A DNA stretch of 64,000 nucleotides from positions 311,501 to 375,500 of the forward strand of contig JAMWET010001365.1 in NCBI GenBank assembly GCA_024036415.1. Direction: 5' to 3'. Shown here in pieces: positions 1 through 12,260 of the stretch. Position 1 is the stretch's first letter. The number at the start of each line of letters is the position of its first letter. The position numbers were made by a program, and so were the translations under genes. Under the pieces are notes generated by a model. The model was not told the DNA's origin. It saw only the letters and a program-made list of their open reading frames with translations, and searched no databases. The stretch comes from Prochilodus magdalenae (taxonomy: Eukaryota > Chordata > Actinopteri > Characiformes > Prochilodontidae).

Positions 1-282
1 ACAATTTTTTGTGTTTTTTTTTTTTTCTTAAATAAAAAAAATTATGATGGCCATGATAATGGCATATGAATCCATATGGATGCATAATGTTTGGTGTTCA
101 GGCTTGCCATACGTCACACAGAGTAATGTGAAATGTCATGAAGGTACCAGTTAAAGCAGTGTTGTGTCAGCAGCAGTGTAACATGGTGGCCAGCAAACCA
201 TTCTACTTAAGAGTTCAGTTTGCTATCAGCAGCAAAACTAATGTTGAGTTTTATAAAACATGGATATTTATATATATATATA
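1..282. other. Gene A D4 intron, left edge
   Basis: Aligns with about 45907-46211 in the gene B D4 intron. Bases 175-195 match the left arm of gene B's inverted repeat, but 196-245 match the reverse complement of the gene B loop. No coding sequence is seen. Confidence 0.75.
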
Positions 283-1807
283 CAGTGCCCTCCATAATTA
301 TTGGCACCCCTGGTTAAGATGTGTTCTTTAGCCTCTCATAAATGGAGTTTTTTTCAAAATAATATAGGAAGAGTAAAATCCAACCTTTAACTCAAGTGAA
401 TTTATTCAGTAGGAAAAAAATCCCACATTAAGAAATAATTGTTTAACATCAAATCATGTGTGCCACAATTATTAGCACCCCTGATGTTAATACTTTGTAC
501 AACCCCCTTTTGCCAACAAAACAGCACCTATTCTTCTCCTATAATGTTTTACAAGATGGGAGAATACAGAAAGAGGGATCTTTGACCATTCCTCTTCACC
601 CCACATTTTTTCAATGGGGTCTGGGGACTGAGATGGCCATGGGAGGAGCTTGATTCTGTGTGTGGTGAACCATTTCCGTGTAGATTTGGCCATATGTTTA
701 GGATCATTATCTTGCTGAAAGACCCAGTGACGACCCATCTTCAGCTTTCGGGCAGAAGCCACCAGATTTTGTTTTAAAATGTCCTGGTATTTCAAAGCAT
801 TCATGATGCCATGCACCCTAACGAGGTTCCCAGGGCCTTTGGAAGAGAAACAGGCCCACAGCATCACTGATCCTCCCCCGTATTTCACAGTGGGCATGAG
901 GTGCTTTTCTGCATACTCAGCTCTTGTGTTATGCCAGACCCACTTAGAGCATTTGTTGCCAAAAAGCTCTATCTTTGTTTCATCTGACCAAAGCACACAC
1001 CAGTTGAAGTCCCAGTACCGCTTAGCAAACTCCAAACGTTTGCGTTTATGATTGTGAGTGAGAAAAGGTTTTTTCCGTGCATGCCTCCCAAACAGCTGGT
1101 TGGCATGTAGATAGCGCCTGATGGTTGTTTTGGAGACTTTGTGACCCCAAGAAGCTGCCATTTGTTGCAATTCTGTAACAGTGAGCTTTGGAGAACTTTT
1201 TATTTCTCTTATCATCCTCCTCACTGTGCGTGGTGGCAAATATAACTTGCGTCCTCGTCCAGGCTTGTTTACCACTGTTCCAGTTGTTTTAAACTTCTTA
1301 ATAATTCCTCTGACAGTAGATATGGACAGGTGTAGGCGAGTGGCTATTTTCTTGTACCATTGCCTGACTTGTGAAGGTCAACACACATCTGCCTTACTTG
1401 AATGGTATGTTCCTTTGTCTTTCCCATGTTGAAGAGAAATGGCCTCTGTGTCACGTCATATTTATACCCCAGGGAAACAGGAAGTTGTGAATTACTAATT
1501 AAATGTTCCTACATACTCTGATCAACTTCGTAAACTACTGTAGAAGTGACAGAAATACTTTTATTAAATTTATTTCCTAAGAATGGTTAGGGGTGCCAAT
1601 AATTGTGGAACAGGTGATTTTATGAAGAATAATTATTTCTTAGTCAGGGATTTTATTTCCCCCTTAAAATTCACTTGAGTTAAAGGTTGGATTTTACTCT
1701 TTTTTTCCATCGTGGTCCTATATTATTTTGAAAAAAAAAAAACTCAATTTATGAGAAGCTAAAGAACACATCTTAACCAGGGGGGCCAATAATTATGGAG
1801 GGCACTG
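283..1807 (-). mobile_element. Tc1-like element in gene A D4 intron
   Basis: Inverted termini CAGTGCCCTCCATAATTATT at 283 and its reverse complement ending at 1807 are flanked by TA on both sides (281-282 and 1808-1809), the target duplication of Tc1/mariner elements. An inner inverted motif (TAAGATGTGTTCTTTAGC) is mirrored too. The length of 1525 bp is near full. The family differs from the element at 46317. Confidence 0.96.
487..1427 (-). pseudogene. Tc1-family transposase pseudogene (gene A intron)
   Basis: Starts MGKTKEHTIQVRQMCVDLHK at 1427 and meets a stop after SGNGTRK. One base out of frame, it continues IATRLHLSISTVRGIIKKFK (helix-turn-helix), then runs open for 262 codons. That part has [40 protein letters not shown] and PWPSQSPDPIEKMWGEEEWS. 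The last block has lost LN of the usual SPDLNPIE and then about 20-25 residues before EEWSKIP. The HTH frameshift and this C-terminal deletion make it inactive. Confidence 0.93.
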
Positions 1808-3217
1808 TATATAATACTAGAAGAAAAACATAATTCCCCCCCAATCTTTTATGTGATAGTATATGCATAGTATTTGTGTAAGAAATGGTATTAGATCAGA
1901 GAACTACATGGTGTCAACCTTCCTACAGGAATCACATCTTATTGTCCATGAAAAATAATGCTTTACTATGTGCACTAGTGTATATTTATCTGGACAGGAA
2001 GCATTTGATTCTTTCAAAGGGCTAACACTGTAATAAGTAAAACTGAACAAATAAGCACTCTTCTGGAATTTGATGTGTGTTAGCTTAGCCAGTTTCAAAA
2101 TCTCTCCTTGAGAAAATCCAGTACTTACAGATACGATCTTATAACTCATTCATCTAATCAGTCTAAAATCACTAAATTCTATCTGTTTCAATTAAATCCA
2201 AATCCACGCAATGGCGGAAGTGCGGCTGGGATTCAGGAATGAAACCTGAGTTCCAACTTGTTAATAATTTCACTAACAAATAACACTGTATTTTATTGTA
2301 TCTGTGTTTCATCTGTAGCATTATCAATTCTTTTGAGACATAATGTCAGTGGTGAACCCCCTCCCCTGTCCTCTTTGGGATGCTGTTATACCCTTTAATG
2401 TTACTTATTTTTTGCCAGAAATAGGTTTTTAGCATTGCACAGCACTGTGTTCCTGCCTCATTAAAATAATATTGCACAACTGACCAAAGCTGGAGCTTCA
2501 GATTTAAACATTGATAAGAAACAAGAGGGTTTGCGACAATAGCAAAATACAGTAGTTGCTAAGCAGCGAGTGGAAGACCAAGTAAACAGGGCAGAGCTTG
2601 TTTTAAAGTTAGATTAGTTTAGATTGGATTCAGCTTTATTCTCATTGTGCAGAATACAGGTACAGCGCCAGTGAAATGCAGTGAGCATCTAACCAGAAGT
2701 GCAAGTACAGTATTATTTACATAAAGAGCCATAGTAAAAATATATACACATAGTATAAGCATGTAAACATGAGTATACAGTAGGCTTGGCAATGAATAAA
2801 GTGCATTAACAGTACAGAAGGTGCAAGGATGCAGTAGAGGGAGTGCAATGTAAATTAAAGTGTCCGTGCAGCGTTCATTAGACACACAGCCTCATAAAAA
2901 ACTGTTCCTGAGTCTGCTGGTGCGGGAGCGGAGGCTCCTGTAGCGCCTGCCAGATGGGAGGAGGGTGAAAAGACCATGATTTGGGTGAGAAAGCCTTGGA
3001 TGATATTCCTCACCCTGCCCAGGCAGCACTTGTGATAAAGTTAATGATTTAATTATCTAAAATACAATGACACTCGCAGAAAAATCAAATTTTTTAAATC
3101 TAATTTTATTTAGAAAAATGTGAAAATGCGGTAAAGGTAGTGTGTGTATTTTGCGTATTTGTTCTTTCGACTAATATACATGTTTTTTTTTCTCTCTCTT
3201 TCTGGTGTGGTTTTCAG
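1808..3217. other. Gene A D4 intron, distal part
   Basis: Aligned with about 48090-49163 in gene B. The only structured content is the dispersed repeat at 2610-3040. No gene is seen; short reading frames here have no recognisable product. Confidence 0.7.
2610..3040. repeat. Dispersed repeat in gene A D4 intron
   Basis: A block starting near TTTAGATTGGATTCAGCTTT and ending around CCTGCCCAGGCAGCACTTGT contains AGTCTGCTGGTGCGGGAGCG. It looks like a dispersed fish repeat of unspecified class. Gene B keeps only the distal 130 bases (48855-48985), so about 300 bases are absent there. Confidence 0.55.
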
Positions 3218-4816
3218 GCTACTCTGGATGGTGTACCAGTACAGCCGCCCTATGAAAAACATGGTATCAGCTTTGAGAGCACAAATTTTACGGTCTCCAT
3301 GTACATTAATAAAATCCGGTCTTACATCTCTTTTAATCAATACAAAAGACTGCAGATCACTCTCGCAAGGGAGCACTTTCAAAATAACACTATGGGACAG
3401 TGCGGTAGGTGTTCAGCAGTTTGGTGTACTATTTTTAGTGTGAAATATCTTTTATTTGCAAAAAACTGTATAATGCTGTGAACATGGAGTCAACATTACT
3501 CAAAAACATAAATACATCATAAAGAGAATTATACTGCTATAAGTAGTTTTTAGTTCTTGTTAACACATGTATTACTATTATGTAGGCCTACAATAGAAAA
3601 ATCAGATGTTATTATGTGACTTCTAGTTATGGTATTATGACTTTGCATAATGTACAGGACCATGTGAAAATATTCACCCCCTTGGGGTTTTCCTGATTTG
3701 GTCCATTTCACAATTTGATTTACACAACATGGCTATCACTTTGAAGGTGCAAATTTTGTGTCGTGTTGTGCCCCAAACAAGTATAATAACAAAAAAACAA
3801 AAAAATAATTAGGAGATTATTAATAAATGGGGTACATGAATGCATGTGCACTCAGTATTTCTCAGTTTATGTATGTATGTATGTATGTATGTATGTATTT
3901 ATTTATTTATATATTTATTTATTTATGTATTTATACAAGTGAGTGAAAACTTTCGCAAGGCACTGTGTAATAAAGTTGCATTTTCATGTTGTTTAGTTAA
4001 TATACTGTAATATACATTGCCTTTTCAAAGTGAAGGTCTCATTTGTTTTTCAGGTGTATGTGGGGGACCCTCATGTATACGTAGGAATGGTCAAGTTGAG
4101 AGTGATGACTGCTGTAGTAAGACTGCTTATGACTGGATAGAGGAAGACCCACTGAAGCCCTACTGTAATGATGCACCCAAGAACATCTCCTGTGCCCCAG
4201 GCATAACACCTGTCCCATCTCTGCATGTCCCACATCCAAATTGCACTGTCTGTGGACTCCTCAGACATGAGTAAGCTGCACCTTCACTTCTTTTGTTCTT
4301 AAGAGTTCTGTTTATGTAAGCATTGTACAGTACATATAGTCACTGACCGTCTAACCATCATAACTGACCATAATGATGCTGACTGTGTGGTGCTGTGACA
4401 GTTGCAGCCCTAGTTTAGTCTGTAAAATGATATGCATTTGTAGCATATCAAGTGCACAGTGTCGAGGCAGCATTAAAACATGGCCAAACACTAGAAGTAC
4501 TCATAAGGCACGCCATAAAAAATTCAAACCTGGATTTATAAAATTTGTGATGTTCATATAATAACCATATCTTAGCCTAATCAGTATGAATTGTGAGCTG
4601 TTCAGAGATTTACACCTGTGTAATATGTTTGCTCTTTCAGATTGTTCCGTAATTGTAGTCAGGGTATAGATCTGGAGACTCTAGAGAGGAACTGCGAGTT
4701 GGATTGCCTTGTGGTTGGGAACATTACAATCTGTTCCTCGCTTCAGCAACTCAGCGAGCAGTGCAAGAGACAGGGCTACTGTGTGTACTGGAGAAACCTC
4801 ACCCAAGGTGTATGTG
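3218..4816 (+). CDS. Gene A exons: D4 end and C8 (intact)
   Basis: Exons 3218-3404, 4054-4270 and 4641-4816 read ATLDGVPVQPPYEKHGISFE, GVCGGPSCIRRNGQVESDDC and CSQGIDLETLERNCELDC, all in frame with correct splice sites. The middle exon has 15 nt more than in gene B and its Pro-rich end differs (NDAPKNISCAPGITPVPS, with added NIS and NCT sequons). The other two exons match gene B in length exactly. Confidence 0.9.
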
Positions 4817-7800
4817 GTAAGTATTCACTATCTTCACCACACAGACAGGTCAGCAGGTAGAATGAGTCCCGTTGGCCCCTATCTACGCAACTTTATTTTT
4901 AAGGTTATTTTAAAACGTAGTTATACAAAGAAAGAGTTTATTTCTGCTGTTGTTTTCTTCTCTGTGGATTAGTGGTATAATATGTTGTTTGTTTTCTAAA
5001 TGCTTCATGTATAACTGCAGTTCCAGAGATCCTAAATGGAACATACACTGAATAGTGTATTATGGATCACTGACTGAAATCGAATTGGTATTTAGAACTG
5101 AACTGAATCATTTATTAAATCGAAATGAAAGTGAATCAAAGCCAGTGAATCTCTTTCAGCTCCAAAGAAACCATTTCGCATGATGGTTGATGTGGTAGGA
5201 AAAGTGTTCCTGTTTCTGTTCCAGATGTCACATGTCCTGAAGGAATGATTTTTGATGAGTGTCGCAGCGCTCCAGACGATGTCTGTCAGGGCGGGTAGGA
5301 CATTATCATTTAGATCTATCTGTCCGTCAGTCAGTCAGTCAGTCAGTCAGTCAGTCAGTCAGTCAGTCAGTCTATTTGTTTTTCTGTGCATATTTCCATT
5401 ATTTTTCTATTGATTTACATCTGCTTATCTATTTTTCTGTCTGTTTATTTGTTTGTGATTTTTATCTTCCTGTTTTTTTAACACTTTTTCCACACAGGAT
5501 TCGTGTTCCAGGGAAATTCAGCACAGATAATATGAGGTCTGGCTGCTTCTGTCCAGACAACAAGAGCCTTGCAGAGTCACACAAGACATTCTGTGTATCT
5601 GAATGCACCAGTGAGTGGCAGCCTTTTCCCACGATGCTTATGCAGTCAATAAGCAGCACATTCACTCAAAAGTGCAGTTACTGGACAATAACACAATTCA
5701 CTAGTGTATAATTACCTGTAACTGCAGATTCATACTGGCTGCAGAGAGTGCATCATGCATTTCACATTTATTTGCAATAAAAATGCATTTTAATTTGGTA
5801 GCAAAAAAGCGCCATTTAAAAGATGTAGAAGAATCCTACTATAATTATTATTATTTTATTATCGCTACATGCATAAACATTTATTATTATTATTATTATT
5901 AGTAGTAGTAGTAGTAGTAGTAGTAGTAGAAGTAGTAGTATTTTTATTATTACTGTTCATCCCTAGTAAAAATTTAAAATTTTATTATTTATGTTTTCCT
6001 ATTCCAACTTAAATGGTGCAGAACGTTTCCTGTTCCTTTAATTTTCTTTCTGCTGCAGTTATTAAAATGCTTTAGGCACCAGAATGTAGTCTCAGCAGTT
6101 TAAAACAAGAAGCTGGAGAATGTTTTAATAATCTAAATCAGCTTATTGGGGGAACTACTCTTATTAAGCTGAGTCTATACTGATTTAAACTTAAAAACAT
6201 TAAAAAATTGTTTAAATCACTGAAATACTGTTCTAATGATATGAACATGTTAGGCACGACTAATTGATGGGTAGAACCAATTACTAGAACACCAGTGCTG
6301 TCCATCTTGTGTTGTAAGAACCCAACTTTTGACAAATGGAGGATGGAGTACTTTGTAGCATTATATAGAAGGGTGGTTGGGGAATTCAATAGGTTGCAAT
6401 ACACACAACTAGAGGCTTGTACACTGCTCTTTTAAAAGCTTCATTCTGCATTTAATTTTATGGTCATTGGCAAAACACTAAACATTTAATACTCTTAACA
6501 ACAAATTGCTTAACAAACAAAAGGGAATGGGATGTTTTTTATGTCTTTCTTTTCTCGTTGTATTTAATTTAGATATGTTGTGTGGGTCATGTTTTGTTTC
6601 CGATGGTGCAGTCCAGATGGCTTCAAAACAGGCTGAAAAAAACACATTGCCATGCATCTTAGTTCTAGTTTGTGTTTATTGCAAGACAGACTATTCTCTG
6701 TAGGATTTAAATCTGGACTCTGACCAGCCAAAACAATCAGTATAAACCACTGTACTCTTAAAATTTTACACAGTAAAATTACACAGTCTTAACAGGCATT
6801 TCCTGTGTCTAATTACAAACAAACATCTGCTTTGTTTCCCTGGAAGATTGCAAAGGCCCACTGGGAGAGCCCATGCCGGTAAGAATTTGGCACTTTTTAA
6901 TGTAATACTCAATTAGGAATGACCTACACACTCCACTAACTATAGGATTAGGGTCTGAGCAGTATTCCTTCCCCCTTTGTCTAACATTTCTTTTTACCCA
7001 GTTTCGCACCAGTCCTCACTTTATATCATGATATATACAGCTGCTGATCATCACGTGTTAATGAACCCTGTCAGTCCTGGACATGCATTGCAGTAAAGGA
7101 ATGTGCCCCGTGAAACCTGATGTTGACGTCTTATCGTCTTATTGTTCTCATTATGTTTGTGTTGTCTGGTTCTATAGGCTGGAGCAGTGTGTGGTAGTCA
7201 AACTGCCATCAGTATGCCACAGGTGAACAACCAGATCTCGTTGTCGAGATGGCTGGCTCACCACACGATGCCTTCATCAGCTCATCCTCCTTCCCAAATG
7301 TGGTAAGTCAGGCTCCTCCAAGGCTCTGTGTCCTCAGGATGCTAGCGCGCATCTGCCATAGTACGTGTCACGGTTATATAAGATCTACTGACAACCCTAC
7401 ACGTTCAGCCACTTCAAGCACTACCTCGCATTACTACACAGTTTAGTTTGGAGGGTCTTTTCTTATTACTAAGTATGCCGTCGCCATGCTGTCATATATA
7501 ACTCATGATGGCATCACATCTCTGCTGCCTGACCTCTGGTTTTGTTTCCACTGTGCTGCAATTCGTAAAAACTAAATCTTACAAGCATGGGTGATGATTG
7601 CTGTTTTCCGTACTATGGGAAAGATTTTCACTCAGTTATTATTATCATACTTATATCATATGGCTTGCATGATCACTCAGACTTTCTTAGTCTGTTATAA
7701 TATAAATGGGTTTTCTGTTTGATTCACCGCATTCTCTTAATACAATCTCAATGGACAGTCAGCATGCAAACTCAACCAAAACTGAAGTGTTCAGTAGACA

Positions 7801-10800
7801 TGTGGGTGGAAATGGTAGCATTAGAACAGCATTTCACACTGGGCTAACCCGACTTTGCATACCCCACCCTCCTGCGGGGGAGAGCAAAAAAAATTGATGT
7901 CAAATAACCACTATCGTGCTACTCCAGCTATGCAGTTACATAGTACGCAAACAAAGTAGTAGTTCTGTGCCAAACTCCCCTAGGCATTTAAAGATGCTTA
8001 AAACATTTGAACTCCGCTTTTTGTTAATTCTCTCAGTGAACATGGGGGGTCATAGTTTAATGTATGTTAAAATGTATGACGGTACAATCTACTAGTTATA
8101 AACTGCTTGGCTTACTTTTATTGTCTACATATGTTTTGTTTGATTGGGTTTGATTGTTTGATTGCTTGAAAGAAAGTGGACATGTGAACCACCGTCATTT
8201 TTCAAAGGCACAGTCCTATTTCCACAAGGGACAGCCACGCCTGATCTCAAATAGCTGTAGGATGCTTCATATCAGACACCAGCCGTTACAGTTATTTGCC
8301 CATTTCATGCAGGCCTATAGTAAAACACACATGAGACATAGTCATTAGCTGCAGTAAACAAAACACATTCTTACTCTAAAAGATCACACAAAGACATGTA
8401 ATCACTTTGTACTTGATTTTGGAGTATTTAAAACTTGAATAAGCAGTAAGAAAACAGCTTTAACACTCCAGTTACGGTATAGGCACTCCTGACCTGAAAC
8501 AGGACACCACTGCTTTGATTTTAAGATTTGCTCATTTATAAATCATGGTATGCGCGGTTTGTGTGGACGTTTGATGGGATGTTTCTTTAAGCTATTGTTT
8601 GTGAGGCAGGAGAGGCGTTTTAAACTACATGGTTAAGATTGTATGGTTTCTCCTGTGCTTACAGTTGATAGGACTTGTGAGTACAATGGGAAAGACATAC
8701 AAGGTAAAGCGGAAGTACTATTACAGTAGTAGATAACAAATAAGGACTCTTACTATTTTTATCTGCTGCTTGCTTCTTTTAAGTCCCCTTTCGCCATTAA
8801 AAGCCAGTATTACATTAGCAATAACATTAACTGTGAACAGTGAGTACAATTTAATCTTTTAAAAAAACACCTGATTAAGGAGCCCACTGACGAGCTTTTT
8901 CGTATTTATGTTGTTTTTTCTAAGCTACAAGTTGTAAGAATGTGATCTCAGAGTTTCCTCAGGAGATCACCAAAAATACAGCCTGGACAAGGTGTACATA
9001 CTGGTTCTAAATATACCTTGAATGCAGCCACATTCTGCATCCACAACCCATCAGAGTGTAACCTTCACTTTACTTCAGCTAATCACACAAGCTGTGCATA
9101 TTCCCTCACACTGTTTGCTTGTAAGGCCCAGGATTTAAAAAGCACAGTGCAACACAATGGAGCCACAATCATCAAGGTTAAAAAAGAAACAGAAATTGAA
9201 AGCTTAGTCATGAAGTATTAATGGAGATAATGAATTAATAAACTGTTCTATAGAGGTGTAAACTGTAACACACTTACAGTAACATTAAATTTAAGTTTTT
9301 TCCTCCCCAACAAAGATGTCATTTTGTAAATATTTGTTTTTATTTGGATAGTGACATTATATAGTCCATATTGTCGCTGTCCAAAGAAATCAAGTATCTC
9401 AAAAATGACACATTTTTCAAGTCAATGGACCCAGACCTTTTTAATATCATTTTATACCATACAATTTTGGGCATTTTCTTAGACAATGTAAACTGCAGCT
9501 GCTTGGTTCAAATGCCACATAAAAGAAAAAAATTTACAAAACTGGAGATACATGTTTTTCGTTGGACAGCAGCTATATGCATATTGTGTTGCATCATATG
9601 TACTGTATATGCATACTTTGTCTCATACTTGCATGTGCTCATTATAGTTAAACAGTGTGAATCTGTTGTTAGGTAAAAGTGGGAAAAAATCAAGCACTAT
9701 AGTTTACTAGGTATTTGTGCCTCTCTCCTAACCACTGTGATTCTGTCTGACAGTGTTTTAGGATGTGGTCACTTAAACAGAAACATCTTTATGTGAAGAT
9801 ACCTAGTGCAAAATTTATAGCTGGGTATATAATAATTTATTAGCGTGATGCAATTACCAATTCTCACTAACGTCTCCTCCCTTTGGCATCAGAAAAGTAG
9901 TCGGATCTGCCAAGACACTTACTACTATATTAACTCAATATTCCTGATTGTAAAAAAACAGACCTCTGCTAGGTCAGGTCTCATACACATAAATTCAAAG
10001 TACCTTTATACCCTACTTTGCATTTTTAACTCCTAGACATAAACTATAGTGTAATATATTGCAATGATGTGAATATAGGCGTGCATTTTTATTTTCTTCT
10101 TCTTAATAATTTTGTTGTTGGACAAAAAGGTTGGGGCACACATGTGAAAGACCCCTCACAAACCTGTGGTGTGTCGTTTTTAAACCTGCACAAGTGTGTA
10201 GGCACTAAAATAGAACAGGGGTGGTATGATCGCTGGAGGCAGAGCATGTCCCTGAGGTCGTAAGACCTTGTCACTCCTGACATCTCACACAGTTAGCCCC
10301 AATTTAATACTAGCGGCTCATGTTTCACCTAGTCCTCATGACTTACAGGTAAGATGTGAATGACCATCTTCTCTTTTGTTTAGTGGAATTTTCGTGTGGT
10401 GTGGGACAAGCATATGCATCTGCAGCTACTCAATGTATGTATACTTCGTCTCTATTAGTAACTAGTGGATGGATTATATATAATATAATAACCATAAAAG
10501 TTTTGTGCTCACCGGTAACCTGTTACTTCAATAGCTACTGTTTGAATTAAATACTATGGATTGGATTGCCCGGGAGTATGTTAGAGGAGATGCTGGGTGA
10601 AGCAGTCAAGGAAGGATGGGGGTGCAGACGAGATGAAGTAATGCACAGTATTCACAAAACGACCACCAAGACACTTTGAGCTAAGGTGTTCCATCGTGCA
10701 TAGCCCTAGTGCATTTGTTTCCTCAACATATCAGCATTAAATCTGATTTGATTGGAAAATGCATGGGGACAGAGTTAAAATAATTACTAATATGACGCAA

Positions 10801-12260
10801 ATCATCCTATAATGAGTCATGTGAGTTTTTACTTTGCCACTGATATATAAGACCATTTTGCTTTGTTATGTCAGCATCGTCCAACACTCTTGGAGTGTAA
10901 AGTACATTCATAAATATTAACTCTAAATATTTTATTTGTCCCAAAAAGATAGTCCCTATCTAGACCTGCCTCCATTATTTTTCACAAGATCTTTTATCTA
11001 TACGCATTTATGGAGGAAATCAGATTTTTTGTGATATGCTCCACTATATAACCTGCATAGCTGTCCGCTAGGGCAACGTAAACCTTGTATCGGATCAGAA
11101 ATGTCCAGTATGACCATTACATTCAAAGGCTGCACTCAGGAGGTGGGAGTTACCCCAGCTGTGAAGGCTACTGCCATCAAAATCCATGTAAGATTAAAGT
11201 TCGAGCTAAAGCAATGCACTATGGCATATATGTCTGATGTTATATTTTCAAAGATAATATCACAGTGTGTTATAGAGGAAAGTGGGGGGGGGGGGCTGTA
11301 AAAATGCAGTTTTGTTTTTACTACAAAATATTAAACTTTTGGAACCTTAAAAGTGTTCAAAAATGCCCCATCAATTTCTTTTCTTCTGCTAGCTCCAGCC
11401 TTTTTACATGAATCGTGGCTAGATTTTAAATAGTGTGCGGCAAACCTTATTCAATGAAAAAGTGACAGTATGGAGCCAAAATGATTGTATGTACTGAAAG
11501 TCAGTAAGAAATTTAAAGTTGGCTGAGATAGGAAAAGCATAAAGAGTAGTATGCTGTACACAGGGCTGATCATGCTTTTTACCTTTACCCCAAAGTAACT
11601 TGCCCTGTGCAGCCGAGCTCAACACGCTGCTTATGTAACAGGGCAGCAAGTACCTTGTTTGTATTAACCACAAATTAGTGTAGTGTAGTTACTATAAGTG
11701 TCTTTTTGCACACTTGTGGATGGGGCTTGAAGTTGCAACTAAAACCTGAAAAAGGGCACCCCTCAAACCCACCCTCAAACTTCCCACAGAGCTAATCTGC
11801 TTGTTGGTTGGGTCACAGCCAGACTTCTTTCTAAAGACTGATTGATGTATTAGCATATTATATAGGCAATATTTCACCAAACATTATGCAACAATGCCTG
11901 TACATTGTTTAGAAGCATATCCCGTTATTTAAAATCTTTAAATATCTAATATGTTAATGTTTTTCAAAGCAATCAGTACTAACTGACCAGTTTATACAGT
12001 TTTCTCCTATGTACGTATTATATTATTTAGGCTTCTTAGATAAAGACTATGTTATTCTAAAGTGTTTGGTATTGCTGTTTTCTTGTAGGATTGTAGGGTC
12101 CAAAGAAGGTTCTGCAGCTGAAGGCGTCGTTGTTGCCGGTGAGGAGAAAGAGTATGGAAACTAGACAAATTCCTCTGACTCCTGCAAAGATGGGCTGCCC
12201 CTGTCCAGTAGGCACCTACCACCACATCAACCAGCTGTGAGTGCCAGTCTGACGCCATGA
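3218..12260 (+). CDS. Gene A: 3' part of a tandem mucin paralogue
   Basis: Exons matching gene B exons 32-42 in order, orientation and spacing, so the gene enters from the left edge within its D4 domain. The intact exons here are 3218-3404, 4054-4270, 4641-4816, 5225-5294, 5498-5610 and 6847-6878. The rest (7178 onward) are recognisable but indel-laden, so the ORF as given cannot reach the cystine knot. The encoded product would be a secreted gel-forming mucin like gene B. Whether the gene is truly broken or merely badly assembled is open. Confidence 0.85.
3868..3936. repeat. (ATGT)n/(ATTT)n microsatellite
   Basis: Tandem GTAT units followed by TTTA units in a gene A intron. The gene B equivalent (about 49808-49850) is mostly ATTT units. 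Confidence 0.9.
5225..6878 (+). CDS. Gene A exons: TIL module and VWC start (intact)
   Basis: Exons 5225-5294, 5498-5610 and 6847-6878 equal their gene B partners in length (70, 113, 32 nt). They encode DVTCPEGMIFDECRSAPDDV, SGCFCPDNKSLAESHKTFCV and NCKGPLGEPMP. The first exon ends GGCGG before GTAGGA where gene B has GGCAG before GTAAGA, so one Arg becomes Gly and the donor is weaker. Confidence 0.88.
5326..5372. repeat. (CAGT)n microsatellite
   Basis: About twelve tandem CAGT units start 31 bases after a splice donor (5295). Gene B has only about four units at the same place (51936-51951). Confidence 0.93.
5881..5940. repeat. (TTA)n/(GTA)n microsatellite
   Basis: TTA units pass into GTA units in the gene A intron; the aligned gene B intron instead carries a Tc1-like element (52461-53329). 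Confidence 0.93.
7178..12260 (+). pseudogene. Gene A exons for VWC and CTCK, indel-riddled
   Basis: Counterparts of gene B exons 38-42 are seen at about 7178-7350, 8665-8703, 10384-10434, 11072-11187 and 12089-12260. Each differs from gene B by extra or missing bases: for example 39 versus 38 nt, 51 versus 40, 116 versus 109 and 172 versus 157. Frames are lost in every exon, although words such as GCACTCAGGAGGTG and the end CAGTCTGACGCCATGA are plain. Adjacent introns show the same indel density, which suggests sequence error rather than coding decay, but the text as supplied does not encode a cystine knot. Confidence 0.8.

Noticed and set aside
487..1275. Intact transposase gene
   Set aside because: The N-terminal helix-turn-helix is in another frame after a stop, and the final catalytic block has a deletion, so it is recorded as a pseudogene.
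3110..3481. Overlapping frames in several registers around the first gene A exon
   Set aside because: Only the frame ATLDGVPVQPPYEKH, bounded by splice sites 3218-3404, is coding; the others read into introns or off frame.
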